Source of the DNA: an uncultured Flavobacteriales bacterium
GTDB lineage: Bacteria; Bacteroidota; Bacteroidia; Flavobacteriales_G; Salibacteraceae
Reading direction: 5' to 3'
DNA length: 64,000 nucleotides
Assembly (NCBI GenBank): GCA_937121175.1
Contig: CAKZKD010000005.1
Location: 310,001-374,000 of the forward strand
The position numbers were made by a program, and so were the translations under genes. Numbering within the stretch: position 1 is the stretch's first letter; each line of letters begins with the position of its first letter. The notes below the pieces were generated by a model, which did no database searches, was not told the DNA's origin, and saw nothing but the letters and a program-made list of their open reading frames with translations. Positions 55,601 through 64,000 of the stretch are shown here, piece after piece.

Positions 55601-58600
55601 TAGAATTGGGTGCTAGTATGATTTTGGGTACCAGAGACGCACTTAAATACTGGTATTTCGATGCCTATTTTAATGATACGCAGGGTATGGGAGTTTCGGT
55701 AATGGGCTTTTTCAATATTACAGCTCTTGAAGGCCGTGTTTATCGACACATGAACTACGATACCAAAGCAGGAGACTTTATAATAGACCCTACAATAAAA
55801 TTTGGTGCTGGTTTATACATGCAGCTCATCGACCCCAAGGGTGGAAAAATGTTCAAGTCAGATATCGCGGCAGAAGTTGAAGTTAAATCCTCTGGTTATA
55901 TTGTAGATGTTGAAGGGGACCTTTCTATGCTAAATGCCACTTCCCGTTCTCCTGGAGCTGGAGGTGTCGCTAAGAAAGCGGTAGCCAAGGAAGTCGCAAA
56001 AGAAGTTGCTAAGCAATTAGGACCTATCGACGTTGAAATTCCTATCGGAAGTGATAAAATGAAGCTTTCAGCAAGTACCGAAAAAGCTGGATTAACTTAT
56101 ACAACAGGCTCTACAACTTATGGTTTTAGCGCAGATATCTCTTCAGCAGCTGGAGCCGAACTAACCTATAAAAACGGTAGTGATGAATTGATTCTTGCTG
56201 GTTCTAGATTGGGAAGCGCTTCCTTCAAATTGAAAAAAGGCTCAAACGTGGTTGGTCTGGCATATGACGGAGCGAATAAGGGATCAGTAGAGTTTGCAAA
56301 TGGTGGATTTAATTTAAACTCAAGCTTTAACAAACTGCAGAAAGCTGGCGAATTGAAAGTATCATACAGTGGAACTACGGTTGAAGTTGCTGCGGACGCC
56401 ACATCCGGAAAAGGAAGTTTACTCGTAGAAATTGATGCTAACAACTCATTTGGAGCATCGTTTGACCGAATTGGTGCTGGCAGCCTAAATGTAAAAACTG
56501 CTTCGCTTAGCATGAAGATGGAGGCAAACAAGGTGGCTCAAACTGGTAAATTTGGTTTTACCTACAACAGCACTCAATTTGCTGTAGCCGCGGATAAAAA
56601 GAATGGAACTGGGTCTTTAGCAATTGGAACTGGGTCCAAAAAACTTGAAGCAGAAGGCGATAAAGTAGGAATAGGTCGTGTGATGATGACCGATGGGTCG
56701 GCCAAATTTGAATTGAAAGCAGATAAACCTGCTGGAACAGGTAGCGTAGAAATAATCCCGGACCCAAGTAAACGTCTATATGTATTTCTTGACAAAAGTG
56801 GAGCTGGGACCTTTGAAGCATTGTATAATGGAATGGATTTAAGAGTCAGTGCTGACAAGAACGCTGGGTCAGGGTCTATTTTCGCAAAATACGGCAGTAA
56901 AAAACTTACTGCAAGAGGGAGTAAACAAGCACTCACTGGATATTTCTCTTATGCAGATGGTAATGACTCAGTAAGTGCCGATTTATCTTCCACTAAAATG
57001 AAAGTCGAAGTGGCCCAACAAGGTACCTACTTCATGGTAGATGCGGATAAAAGTGGAAATGGTAATCTTGAAATCAAGACTGGAGTTTACCGATTCAAAA
57101 CAGGTTTAAATAATGACGTTTTCACAGTTATGGCAAAGGATGCCACGAAAGCGGTTTATGCATCAGCAGACGAAAAAAATCAGACCGGCTCTTTTGCACT
57201 GAAAATTAATTCAGATTCACTATACACCGCAGCTACATCAACTAGTGCAACTTTTTACTCCGATTATTCTGGAACTAAATTTTTTATTACCGGAGATAAA
57301 GCAGGAAGCGGTAAACTCGAATTATTGCAAGGAACGAAAGAACTTAAAATTGACGGTGATGTTACCAAAAAGTCAGGTTCATTCTTCATTAAAGATGGTA
57401 GTAACGCCATATACCTAGCCGCTAATCAAAGTGCTGCCACAGGAAATCTTGCGATGAAAATTGGTTCGGATAGTATTAAGGCAAATGTGAAAGCCAATGA
57501 AGCCGATTTAGCCTTCGCCTACAATGGAGTTGCTATGGCTGTGGATGCGAATAGAGCTGGTAGCGGAAAAATATCCTATTCTCAAAACGGAAAAGAAATT
57601 GAAATTGATGCCAATGTCGTCGCTCAAACTGGTACGTTCAAATATTCCGAATCAGCCTTCGATATTCAAATAACGACAGCTAAAGAATTTGACCTAAACA
57701 TTGGTAGCACCAACTTCCACTTAAATTTTGGCAGCCAATACGAACTAAAAAAATCTGGAACTGCAGTTGCAATGGGACTAGTCAACAACATTGGCACCCA
57801 TACATTTACCGAAAATGGCTATGCATGTACCATTGTTTCTACTGCTTCTGTTAAATCACTTCAAGTTACAAAAGCTGGAAATACCGTCAAAATAGCGTTA
57901 GACAATGCGGATAACGGAACATTAACCTTCACCACTTCAGGAGTAACTTATACTGCACAAAAGCTTGCCACTGGAACTTACAAGCTAAGTTCAGGAACGA
58001 AGAGTATCGCATTGCTTTCTGATAAATCGGTAATACTGAAAGACGGAACGTCAAAAGAACTAGAAATCTCTACTAATGGACTTAAAGTAAAATATGACGC
58101 ATACAACATGGCAATTGATGCGACTAAAAAAGAGTTTTCATATGCGGACGCAACTTACGGCATGAGCTTTAGTCCGACAGAAGTAAAACTAAACGATGCC
58201 ACCAGAGCAATTAAGTTAAAGGCCGATAAATCTTTTGAATTCAGTGAAGGAAAAACAAAAAAATTATTGTTATCAAAAGATGAAGTCAATGTGACTTACG
58301 ACAATTACACCGCAGCATTTGGAACGAACAAATCGTTGAGCTTTTCAGACGGTAAAAAATCATTTGTCGCAACTACGAATGGACTTAGTTTATCAGATGG
58401 AACAAAAACCATAAAGCTCAATACTGACAAGAGCGCATCTTATGCGGATGGTACTTCTAAGTTCGTAAAGATTGACCCAGAAGGTGTGGACTTAAAATAT
58501 GATACCTATACTGCCTCTTTCAATAAATCAAAGGACCTCAACTTTAGTGATGGCTCTAACTCTTTTGCGCTGAACCCAAACAAAATGGAGTTAAAAACAG

Positions 58601-59961
58601 GAACAAACTCTGTTGCTCTAGAGAATAAAAATGGGGTTAAATCAATCTCTGCTTCCGACGGCACCAATTCAGCCTCATTCGCCAGCACCGGAACTGCTAC
58701 TGTCTTATATGGCTCCAACACAATTCGGGTCAATGGAACTAAAATGCTAGAGTTAGAAGTTAGCAAACACAAAGTCGCAATTGATAAAGGAAGTGCTTCT
58801 TATACCGATGGAGATGTTTTACTAGCACTCGGTGAAGGAAATGATTTACTTAAAGCAAGCAAGGGAACGAGAAGTTTAGCAATTACAAAAGATTCCGATC
58901 TTGAACTAAAAGACGGAAAATACCTTGCCAGTGTCTCGTACAACAAGAAAAGCCTCAAGCTTTCTGATGGAACTCGAACAGTAACTGCTGGCGGAACAAC
59001 TAACCTTATTTCGTATCAAGAAGCCGGTTACTTAGTCTCTTTCTATAAAGCTACAAGTGGGCAATATGGATTAAAAGGTGCCTACAGTGGAAGTTCAGTT
59101 GCAGTTGAAGCCGGAAGAGGAAAAGACATTAAAGTTATAGCGGCAAATTCTAGTCTTGGAGAAATAGCCGTATCCGGAAATAGCAAAAAAGACATCATTC
59201 TTGATTACAAAAAAGGCTCGGATGACCTAAAAATTGTAACCGGCTCTAAATCTTTCGACATAAGCGGGTCATTACTATCCAAGGTAGTTCCGGGCGGAGG
59301 TGTTGGAGCAAAAGACCCCAAACTTGCCAAAAAAGGACCTGCACAAAAGGGACCTAAATACCTGAAAAAGAAAATTACCGATGGTAAAGCGGGCGTTAAA
59401 GGTAAAGTCAAAATGCATTATGATAGTCACAAAGACTACTTGCTCATATCAGGTGCAGTTGCCAGTGCAAATCCAATCTGTATAAATGGAACCATGGTCA
59501 TTGAATCTAAAAAAGGCGATTGGAAAGTAGAAATAGGCTCCAAGGCAAAACACATCGAAGTATATCCAACCTGTGCCGGATTTGGTGGTGGTGGATTTTT
59601 ATTAATGGATAAAAAAACCACGGAAGTTGGTATTTACGGTGGATTTAAAGCTGGTGGTTGTGTTGGCATAGGCATAGCAGATATCTGTGCAAGAGCAAGT
59701 CTTACAATTTTTGCCGAGGCTAAATTCACATACAGTCCATCATTTGCAATTAACCACGTAATGGTAGGTGCCGACTTTAGGGCATCTTTAACAGTTGAAC
59801 CACCTTGGCCACTATCAAATTTCACGATTGGAGGTGTTCGGCTACACGGTCAATTAAAGGCTGACTTTGACAAGAATAATATTTCTGGTAAACTAAATGG
59901 AAGTGCAACAATTCTAGGGTGTTCGAAAGGCTTTGATATGAACTTTAATATGGGAATGTAA
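52606..59961 (+). CDS. Giant repetitive surface protein, surface operon gene 2
   Basis: A 2451-residue exported protein, GTG start overlapping the previous stop. Signal peptide about 1-24 (ending KQSNAQ). The N-terminal region (about 28-270; TANTTLTPPYTAYLTDYTN, then fibronectin-like strands) reminds me of the TANFOR-type domain of large Bacteroidota surface proteins. A beta-rich middle (about 270-1150) follows. Next comes a 25-unit repeat array (about 1161-1695), a linker, then a second array of 17-residue units (about 1808-2009). A Gly/Lys/Pro-rich hinge lies near 2230-2260 (KDPKLAKKGPAQKGPKYLKK). The C-terminal domain has six cysteines and many glycines (CAGFGGGGF, FKAGGCVGIGIADICARA). No T9SS sorting domain is visible. 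Function unknown. Confidence 0.85.
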   Translation: MKRILHISLILFVAFIVTKQSNAQVRALPVTANTTLTPPYTAYLTDYTNIASNKLMVNAIFNDFSEPSVDVYLSIKISSNLVSLETKPNFKPLTRTTLTPGAAKLFKGSDLAPYFNYSNLNLTGITLSELNRTGRLPDGNYQFCITVKEYNSGRAISRVSCTMAFISQQDPPLLTLPTQGGTVTPQTPQNLIFQWQLKNPPPGGFTNVEYYLKLYEITDNSIDPLTSISASKVLKIFETTSTTPILTTNFNYGVVQPVLDEGKRYAWTIQIKEKNNRQSFKNNGVSQIGWFQYGVPSGGLVALLAPDDGHAFGERENRNFKWKAPDNVLPGNQFKYELKIVETNGKSAKDAIAQNPSWYSFTSQDQSSLQDFTHTTTKAFAKKDEYAWQVKAILGTREVAASPIRKISGPPLIKSFYAGNEIVTVKSTANKDLKNLEGIGEIKVNTKGDTKRITFKGLNIGVSGGQYVLKSGTILSAIALDPITLTPFNTINDDATFYPDSVKIDKNDFKLLGTVKMALPHAAKGGQVKYIVSEPSWLNYEGFTLLGNALLNNQNVYDLLDPGNCKLTLRTTSDFLISGANKYKMRFDADIEVNPIVHTKDNSRLSFFLKQIEQLYYFEIVKADEFNTQNTIPLVQKANIYARPIKVVVDLDETQSPGQHSSDKLWKGIYYQEFELQMETSIDDSKQQILASEIKQVYNLNSDNNTKLDIDAKGLQSVLTRDFQTSEKSTFNMFPATLTNFEYTTIDNSLTGSVTGKVIIPFISESTQHLYTIPINDQGFNLGSFDNTLNGTVINFNPSGGEQKMVVTLKRAVFADNERLDCTVDLNSPILKHTFNALNDFRIYGDLFIGFGKRNGSHKLSNQVKLKYEGFNINVYELGASLVDGKYALSIRTTAPMGNDVAGKQGPPILDFSSVAPIANKPADVNLSDPKYAANKPEVPVTIATDQDAKSFAFEKVEVDLNSTIIEMKGSLELRKGDPYWGTVFKGDIKGALKVPSRIELGASMILGTRDALKYWYFDAYFNDTQGMGVSVMGFFNITALEGRVYRHMNYDTKAGDFIIDPTIKFGAGLYMQLIDPKGGKMFKSDIAAEVEVKSSGYIVDVEGDLSMLNATSRSPGAGGVAKKAVAKEVAKEVAKQLGPIDVEIPIGSDKMKLSASTEKAGLTYTTGSTTYGFSADISSAAGAELTYKNGSDELILAGSRLGSASFKLKKGSNVVGLAYDGANKGSVEFANGGFNLNSSFNKLQKAGELKVSYSGTTVEVAADATSGKGSLLVEIDANNSFGASFDRIGAGSLNVKTASLSMKMEANKVAQTGKFGFTYNSTQFAVAADKKNGTGSLAIGTGSKKLEAEGDKVGIGRVMMTDGSAKFELKADKPAGTGSVEIIPDPSKRLYVFLDKSGAGTFEALYNGMDLRVSADKNAGSGSIFAKYGSKKLTARGSKQALTGYFSYADGNDSVSADLSSTKMKVEVAQQGTYFMVDADKSGNGNLEIKTGVYRFKTGLNNDVFTVMAKDATKAVYASADEKNQTGSFALKINSDSLYTAATSTSATFYSDYSGTKFFITGDKAGSGKLELLQGTKELKIDGDVTKKSGSFFIKDGSNAIYLAANQSAATGNLAMKIGSDSIKANVKANEADLAFAYNGVAMAVDANRAGSGKISYSQNGKEIEIDANVVAQTGTFKYSESAFDIQITTAKEFDLNIGSTNFHLNFGSQYELKKSGTAVAMGLVNNIGTHTFTENGYACTIVSTASVKSLQVTKAGNTVKIALDNADNGTLTFTTSGVTYTAQKLATGTYKLSSGTKSIALLSDKSVILKDGTSKELEISTNGLKVKYDAYNMAIDATKKEFSYADATYGMSFSPTEVKLNDATRAIKLKADKSFEFSEGKTKKLLLSKDEVNVTYDNYTAAFGTNKSLSFSDGKKSFVATTNGLSLSDGTKTIKLNTDKSASYADGTSKFVKIDPEGVDLKYDTYTASFNKSKDLNFSDGSNSFALNPNKMELKTGTNSVALENKNGVKSISASDGTNSASFASTGTATVLYGSNTIRVNGTKMLELEVSKHKVAIDKGSASYTDGDVLLALGEGNDLLKASKGTRSLAITKDSDLELKDGKYLASVSYNKKSLKLSDGTRTVTAGGTTNLISYQEAGYLVSFYKATSGQYGLKGAYSGSSVAVEAGRGKDIKVIAANSSLGEIAVSGNSKKDIILDYKKGSDDLKIVTGSKSFDISGSLLSKVVPGGGVGAKDPKLAKKGPAQKGPKYLKKKITDGKAGVKGKVKMHYDSHKDYLLISGAVASANPICINGTMVIESKKGDWKVEIGSKAKHIEVYPTCAGFGGGGFLLMDKKTTEVGIYGGFKAGGCVGIGIADICARASLTIFAEAKFTYSPSFAINHVMVGADFRASLTVEPPWPLSNFTIGGVRLHGQLKADFDKNNISGKLNGSATILGCSKGFDMNFNMGM
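56086..57690 (+). repeat. 25 tandem coding repeats of about 21-22 residues in the giant protein
   Basis: Units of 20-22 residues tile this segment exactly (535 residues in 25 units). The consensus runs (T/S/A/K)G(S/K) + alternating hydrophobics + a turn at Gly/Asn + alternating hydrophobics + A(D/N)K. Examples of unit starts are AGELKVSYSGTTVEVAAD, TGKFGFTYNSTQFAVAAD, SGKLELLQGTKELKIDGD and SGKISYSQNGKEIEIDAN. Each unit should form one beta-hairpin. Units have diverged at the DNA level, so this is not recent slippage. Confidence 0.85.
58027..58632 (+). repeat. 17-residue repeats arranged in three four-unit super-repeats
   Basis: Three consecutive super-repeats begin at 58027, 58231 and 58432 (68, 67 and 67 residues). 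Each has four 16-17-residue units of alternating type. The second units are GLKVKYDAYNMAIDATK, EVNVTYDNYTAAFGTNK and GVDLKYDTYTASFNKSK, with a conserved YDxY. Third units carry S(D/Y)(A/G) turns such as SLSFSDGKKSFVATTN and DLNFSDGSNSFALNPN. Degenerate units continue to about 58990. Confidence 0.85.
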
Positions 59962-61991
59962 TGAGAATAATATTTGCCATATTGAGTTTTCTTTTCGCCT
60001 TCTGTGGACAACAAATTGGGTTTGCGCAAGAAGACCGCAAGCCTAACACCCTCTTGGTGAAAAACATGCAAGATGGAACTGTTTTTCTTAAGTGGGTGTG
60101 CGAAAAAGTATATTACGAAGAAGGCTTCAACGTATATCGAAAAACTGATATTGGCGCTTGGGAAAAGTTAAACAAAGACCCACTATTATGGAACGATACT
60201 GAAATTGCAAGAATCTCGGGAATCTATCCCGATGTTGCCATGTTCAATGGAATATTTCAAAAAATTACGGTAAAAGAGTTTCAAGAGAATGTCGCGTCTG
60301 TATTTGCACTTCAAAAAGCATTTCAGTTTAATGAATTTGCATTGGCTATGGCCATAGGTTACGTAGATAAAACTGCCAGTTCTGGTACTTCCTATTCTTA
60401 TAAAGTAGTAGCTATTGAAAACGGTCTAGAAACCGAAATGGACCAAAAACAACTAACGGTTGGAATCTACACTCCGGTGCAACCCCCTCAAAATATAGTG
60501 GTTGAACGTAAAAAGAGAAAAATAAATTTCGATTTCAAACCAGAACCCATGCGCTACTTTGGAATCAAGGTGTTCAGAACTGGATCCGATTTCTCTACAG
60601 ATACACTAACCGGAACAGACGTTTATGCTGTTCAGCAAGACATTGATGAAAATGGGAAGCTAGTCCCTTGGCCAAAGCATTTGTTTATTGACAGAACCAT
60701 AAATAAGGAAGTAGAATACACTTACGAATTTTTTGCTGTTGATTATTTTGCCGAAACAAGCCCTTCTTCCGGCGAAATAAAATCTGAAACCATTGATTTT
60801 GACCCCCCGCAAGAAGCATTTGGTCTAGACTTTACCATTGATACTCAAAAAGTGAATCTGACTTGGGTTACCGTAGTTGACCCCGATAGAGCAGGGATAA
60901 ATGTGTATCGGTACAATGCCGAAGGAAAAGATTCGATTAAACTAAACTCAGAGCCGCTAAGCAGAGATGCACTAGCTATTACCAATCAAGTTGAAGAATT
61001 TGCAACTTATTTCTATAAAGTCGGTGTTTTTGATGCTACTGGCAATGAAATTCTCTCAGCTCCTACAATGGTGCAGGTAAGGGATATCATACCTCCGCTT
61101 CCACCAACCGGAGTAAAAACAACTACGGATACAGGTAAAGTGAACCTAACCTGGAGGCCGAACAAAGAGCCTGACCTAAAAGGTTACGTGATTTTTAAGG
61201 TAATTGATGATGGAAGCAACAACGAGGAAGAGTACACTTTGGTGAACCCAAAACCGATAACAGCTACCAACTATACCGAAACTATGTCGAAAAATGTAAA
61301 AAACACCTTTCATTATGTGGTTACCGCGGTTGACACTTCTTGGAACTACAGCAAAAAATCAGAGTATAGCGTAGCAGAGTTGCCTGACCACGTGTCGCCA
61401 GTTAAGCCATTTATAAAAATGGTAAAACAGGACGATAAATCCGTTGTGGTTGAATGGATTCCGAACAAAGATGAAGACCTAAAAGGTTACCACATGTACC
61501 GAAAAACAGTAGGTGACTCAACTCAACAACCCGAAAAACTGAACGGAAGACTACTCAAGCTAGACAAATCAACTTACGACGACAAACTGTTTGATCCCGG
61601 AACAAATTACAGCTACTATATGCAAGCGGTCGACAGTTCTGGAAATACCTCTGAATTCAGCAATGAATTTCAAATAAAGACGGCCGGAAAGTCCAAAAAA
61701 CAAGCTGTAAACCTGAGTAGTTTTTCGGTAAAAAAGAAACGCAAGGGAAAGATGGTAAGCCTGAAATGGGTTGCCCTTCCAGAAGAAAATATTGAGGGTT
61801 ATATGCTTTATCGTAAACTATCCTCGGATAAACGTTTTATGCCCCATACTGGACAATTAAGCAATTCTGTTTTCACCGACAAAAAATTTGAAAAAGGAAA
61901 AACATACGAATATCAGTTGCGGGTTTACACCAAAGCAGGCGACGTTATTCGCTCGGAAGTAAAAGAAATTGAAATTCCAGCTGATAAATAG
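59961..61991 (+). CDS. Fibronectin type III-like surface protein, surface operon gene 3
   Basis: A 676-residue exported protein whose ATG overlaps the giant gene's stop (TAATG). Signal peptide about 1-22 (CGQQIGFAQ). At least four fibronectin-III-like domains follow an N-terminal one: typical strands are TVFLKWVCEKVYYEEGFNVY, KVNLTWVTVVDPDRAGINVY, KVNLTWRPNKEPDLKGYVIF, SVVVEWIPNKDEDLKGYHMY and VSLKWVALPEENIEGYMLY. It ends SEVKEIEIPADK with no sorting domain or barrel. Such domains mediate protein-protein or glycan contacts. Very probably works with the giant protein and the outer-membrane protein before it. Confidence 0.85.
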   Translation: MRIIFAILSFLFAFCGQQIGFAQEDRKPNTLLVKNMQDGTVFLKWVCEKVYYEEGFNVYRKTDIGAWEKLNKDPLLWNDTEIARISGIYPDVAMFNGIFQKITVKEFQENVASVFALQKAFQFNEFALAMAIGYVDKTASSGTSYSYKVVAIENGLETEMDQKQLTVGIYTPVQPPQNIVVERKKRKINFDFKPEPMRYFGIKVFRTGSDFSTDTLTGTDVYAVQQDIDENGKLVPWPKHLFIDRTINKEVEYTYEFFAVDYFAETSPSSGEIKSETIDFDPPQEAFGLDFTIDTQKVNLTWVTVVDPDRAGINVYRYNAEGKDSIKLNSEPLSRDALAITNQVEEFATYFYKVGVFDATGNEILSAPTMVQVRDIIPPLPPTGVKTTTDTGKVNLTWRPNKEPDLKGYVIFKVIDDGSNNEEEYTLVNPKPITATNYTETMSKNVKNTFHYVVTAVDTSWNYSKKSEYSVAELPDHVSPVKPFIKMVKQDDKSVVVEWIPNKDEDLKGYHMYRKTVGDSTQQPEKLNGRLLKLDKSTYDDKLFDPGTNYSYYMQAVDSSGNTSEFSNEFQIKTAGKSKKQAVNLSSFSVKKKRKGKMVSLKWVALPEENIEGYMLYRKLSSDKRFMPHTGQLSNSVFTDKKFEKGKTYEYQLRVYTKAGDVIRSEVKEIEIPADK

Positions 61992-64000
61992 ATGAAGATG
62001 CTAAACATAAAAATATCTACATACTGGATGTTAGCAATGGTCTCACTGTTGTTTTCCAGCACTGTGTTGGGTCAAAACGATTCAGCTTTCATTATAAATA
62101 AGGGAACCAACTTTTTTGTGGATAGTGGCACCACTGTTACCATAAAAAATGGAAAGTTTATACAAGACGATACCTTATCTATTGAAAAATTCAACCTTGC
62201 CGGCGAACTCCAAGCAGATAGCGGAATTATTTCAAGAAATTACAACAAGAACAGGATGTTCCTTATTCCAGCTGTGGGCAATAACTACGGAAAAGTACTT
62301 ATCAAAGCAGGTTCAATTAGTGGAACTGGTAACGCTCCAAGATTTGGAAATCTTCACTTAAATTCTACCGATTCGTTAAAATTAAATACCAATGTAGATG
62401 TAATCAACCAACTGGTTCTAGAAAACGGCATTCTGAATCTAAACGCCAAACAGCTTAACCTTTTCTACGAAGAAAACTCAGCATCCATATACCAAGCGGA
62501 ATTGACTGGTGAAGACGAAACAAAATTTATTGGAGATGCAAAAGGCCTTGGCCAAGTTTCTGTGCGTTACCACAATCCTTTTAACCAAAAAGCAAGTACA
62601 GGAGGGGTAATTCCTAACACTACTTTTGGTGGAGTTGGAGCAACAGTTGGGGCCTCAAGTTATACCACCGATATCAACGTTTCAAGAGTGTACGATACCT
62701 CTCAGGCTCCCAATAACAATTTTGAAAACTACTTTCTAATTAACCCAGGAGCCAATATTAGTGACCCAGAAATAACGATAAACTATTTTAATCGTCAAAA
62801 ACCTGCTGGTTCTAACCCGACCAAATACAAGGTATTTAGAGCGCCAACCGACGCCAACGCTAATTACCGACCAAGTATTTCTGTAGTGAATCAAGGTGCA
62901 AAAACCGTATTCACAGATAAAGCCCTTGTAACCAATGTAGCTCAGCGGTATTTAATCGGCGATTGCCCTGTGGAGCCTATATTAACCCTCCAAAACAACT
63001 ATTCTATTTGCGAAAATGACACGCCGTTTGTAATAAACGCCTATCACGCTTCTCACACCAGTAGTTACACCTATCAGTGGTACAAAAACGGAACACCTGA
63101 TGTTACTAATGGTAAAGATTCGACCTACTCCATTAACGTAACTGACAATTACGCGATGTTGGTAACAGATACTTCTACTGGTTGTTTTAACTATTTTCAG
63201 TTCGATGTTTACGTTAATCCCAGCCCAAAAAACATAAACTTTACTGCACAAACCATAAAATGTGAAGACCGAGACATTGTGTTCACCAATACTACTGGAG
63301 CACTCTCTTCTGGGGCTTACAAAAACTCAAAATGGGACTATAATGTTGCTAATTTAGGAACTAGCACGTCTACAGATTCTGGTAAAGCAAATGGTAAATT
63401 TATTTATGCCGATAGTGGTTCTTTTCAGGTTATGCTTATTATGGAAACCGATTCGGGTTGCAAAGACACCTCAGCCCAAACGATTGGCGTGCACAAAAAT
63501 CCAAGCTCGGTAATTGCAGCTTCCACTTTTGAACGATGCGCTAATGAAACCTTTGTTTTTCAGAACAATTCTACTCTCGGAGGCCCAGACCAAATACTGA
63601 CTAGTTTCTGGAGTATAAATGGAATAGACGTCCAAACTAAAAACAATCCAAATCAATTGCAAGATGCCCAATACAATCGGATTGCACCACCAGGACCAAC
63701 CAATAGAAGTGAAACACTTATGCTAATTACGCTATCTAATGCGAACTGTAGAGATACCGCAACTCAAACCATACAAGTAAGACCTGTTCCTAGTGCCGTG
63801 CCGGCCATAGTAATTAACCCAACGCGAAACCCCATAAAATTTTGTATCGATACTACCATTTCTTTGCAAGCAAATTCTGTTCAGAACACGGTAAGTTTCA
63901 ATTGGGACTTTGGAAATTCGGCTACAAATACAGCCAATAACGCTAAAAGAACGCAACAAAACCCAAATTCTATTCTCTTCTCAGAGGCCGGAACATACAT
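61992..64000 (+). CDS. PKD/Ig-like secreted adhesin, surface operon gene 4 (incomplete at window end)
   Basis: An open frame of at least 669 codons begins with ATG immediately after the stop of the preceding gene and runs off the window without a stop. Signal peptide about 1-28 (MLAMVSLLFSSTVLGQ). The first 320 residues are a beta-rich domain with FFVDSGTTVTIKNG. Ig/PKD-like domains follow, with pairs of cysteines and the usual phrases: SYTYQWYKNGTPD, YAMLVTDTSTGC, GSFQVMLIMETDSGCKDTSA and, at the edge, VSFNWDFGNSA. Proteins of this style in flavobacteria often end with a gliding-motility-associated C-terminal domain used by the type IX secretion system. That end is not visible here. Confidence 0.85.
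   Translation, partial: MKMLNIKISTYWMLAMVSLLFSSTVLGQNDSAFIINKGTNFFVDSGTTVTIKNGKFIQDDTLSIEKFNLAGELQADSGIISRNYNKNRMFLIPAVGNNYGKVLIKAGSISGTGNAPRFGNLHLNSTDSLKLNTNVDVINQLVLENGILNLNAKQLNLFYEENSASIYQAELTGEDETKFIGDAKGLGQVSVRYHNPFNQKASTGGVIPNTTFGGVGATVGASSYTTDINVSRVYDTSQAPNNNFENYFLINPGANISDPEITINYFNRQKPAGSNPTKYKVFRAPTDANANYRPSISVVNQGAKTVFTDKALVTNVAQRYLIGDCPVEPILTLQNNYSICENDTPFVINAYHASHTSSYTYQWYKNGTPDVTNGKDSTYSINVTDNYAMLVTDTSTGCFNYFQFDVYVNPSPKNINFTAQTIKCEDRDIVFTNTTGALSSGAYKNSKWDYNVANLGTSTSTDSGKANGKFIYADSGSFQVMLIMETDSGCKDTSAQTIGVHKNPSSVIAASTFERCANETFVFQNNSTLGGPDQILTSFWSINGIDVQTKNNPNQLQDAQYNRIAPPGPTNRSETLMLITLSNANCRDTATQTIQVRPVPSAVPAIVINPTRNPIKFCIDTTISLQANSVQNTVSFNWDFGNSATNTANNAKRTQQNPNSILFSEAGTY

Noticed and set aside
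56166-56936. Open frames on the minus strand inside the giant gene
   Set aside because: They are shadows created by the repetitive codon pattern of the repeat array, with no start context or recognisable domains.
56086-58632. CRISPR array or DNA satellite reading of the periodic region
   Set aside because: The periodicity is at protein level inside one open frame; DNA units are diverged and there are no constant repeats separated by unique spacers.
52606-59961. Type IX secretion sorting domain at the end of the giant protein
   Set aside because: The last 200 residues are a Gly/Cys-rich beta domain without the usual conserved motifs and Lys-rich tail of T9SS C-terminal domains.

Overview
The window comes from an AT-rich member of the Bacteroidota, most likely class Flavobacteriia. 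Three things point there. The gliding-motility genes gldB and gldC are present. The genes uppS, bamA, two ompH paralogues and murI follow one another as they do in flavobacteria. The division/cell-wall cluster has the Bacteroidota layout: FtsZ has a long acidic tail, MraY carries an insertion, and ddl and murF are absent. Few starts have a Shine-Dalgarno sequence. Several upstream regions carry the Bacteroidota -7 box TAnnTTTG.

Positions 1-16111 hold housekeeping and envelope genes: the end of uppS, bamA, two Skp/OmpH chaperones, murI, metF, lepA, a TonB-dependent receptor, pfkA, a Bcp peroxiredoxin, nadE, a small outer-membrane barrel, gldB-gldC, engB and an alpha/beta hydrolase. Positions 16301-32517 hold a compact same-strand dcw cluster: mraZ, rsmH, ftsL, ftsI, murE, mraY, murD, ftsW, murG, murC, ftsQ, ftsA, ftsZ, then yqeY. 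A four-copy, 10-bp-phased TGG repeat lies upstream of mraZ and looks like the MraZ operator.

Positions 32532-49489 are the most unusual part. Six intact genes and one wrecked copy encode secreted proteins with a nearly invariant N-terminal module and a C-terminal phage-tail-collar-like domain whose tip is highly variable. All lie on the minus strand. They are organised as four consecutive cassettes with one order: a sensor or DNA-binding regulator, a LytTR-type response regulator, then one to three collar proteins. The first gene differs between cassettes: a TPR/HisKA_2 histidine kinase (twice), a 7TM-LuxR protein, or an AraC protein. The two LytTR proteins beside a kinase keep a full phospho-acceptor site. 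The two beside other regulators have damaged sites. A START-domain gene next to the first collar gene was duplicated together with it, and the second copy is now a pseudogene.

Positions 49537-64000 hold kbl (minus strand) and, divergently, a tightly coupled run of four surface genes: an outer-membrane protein, a 2451-residue protein with two kinds of beta-rich tandem repeat, a fibronectin-type-III-like protein, and a PKD/Ig-like adhesin that runs off the window end. I infer that this run builds one cell-surface structure.

I saw no rRNA, tRNA, CRISPR array, insertion sequence or prophage structural gene set. Functional names come from motif recognition by eye. No database search was possible.
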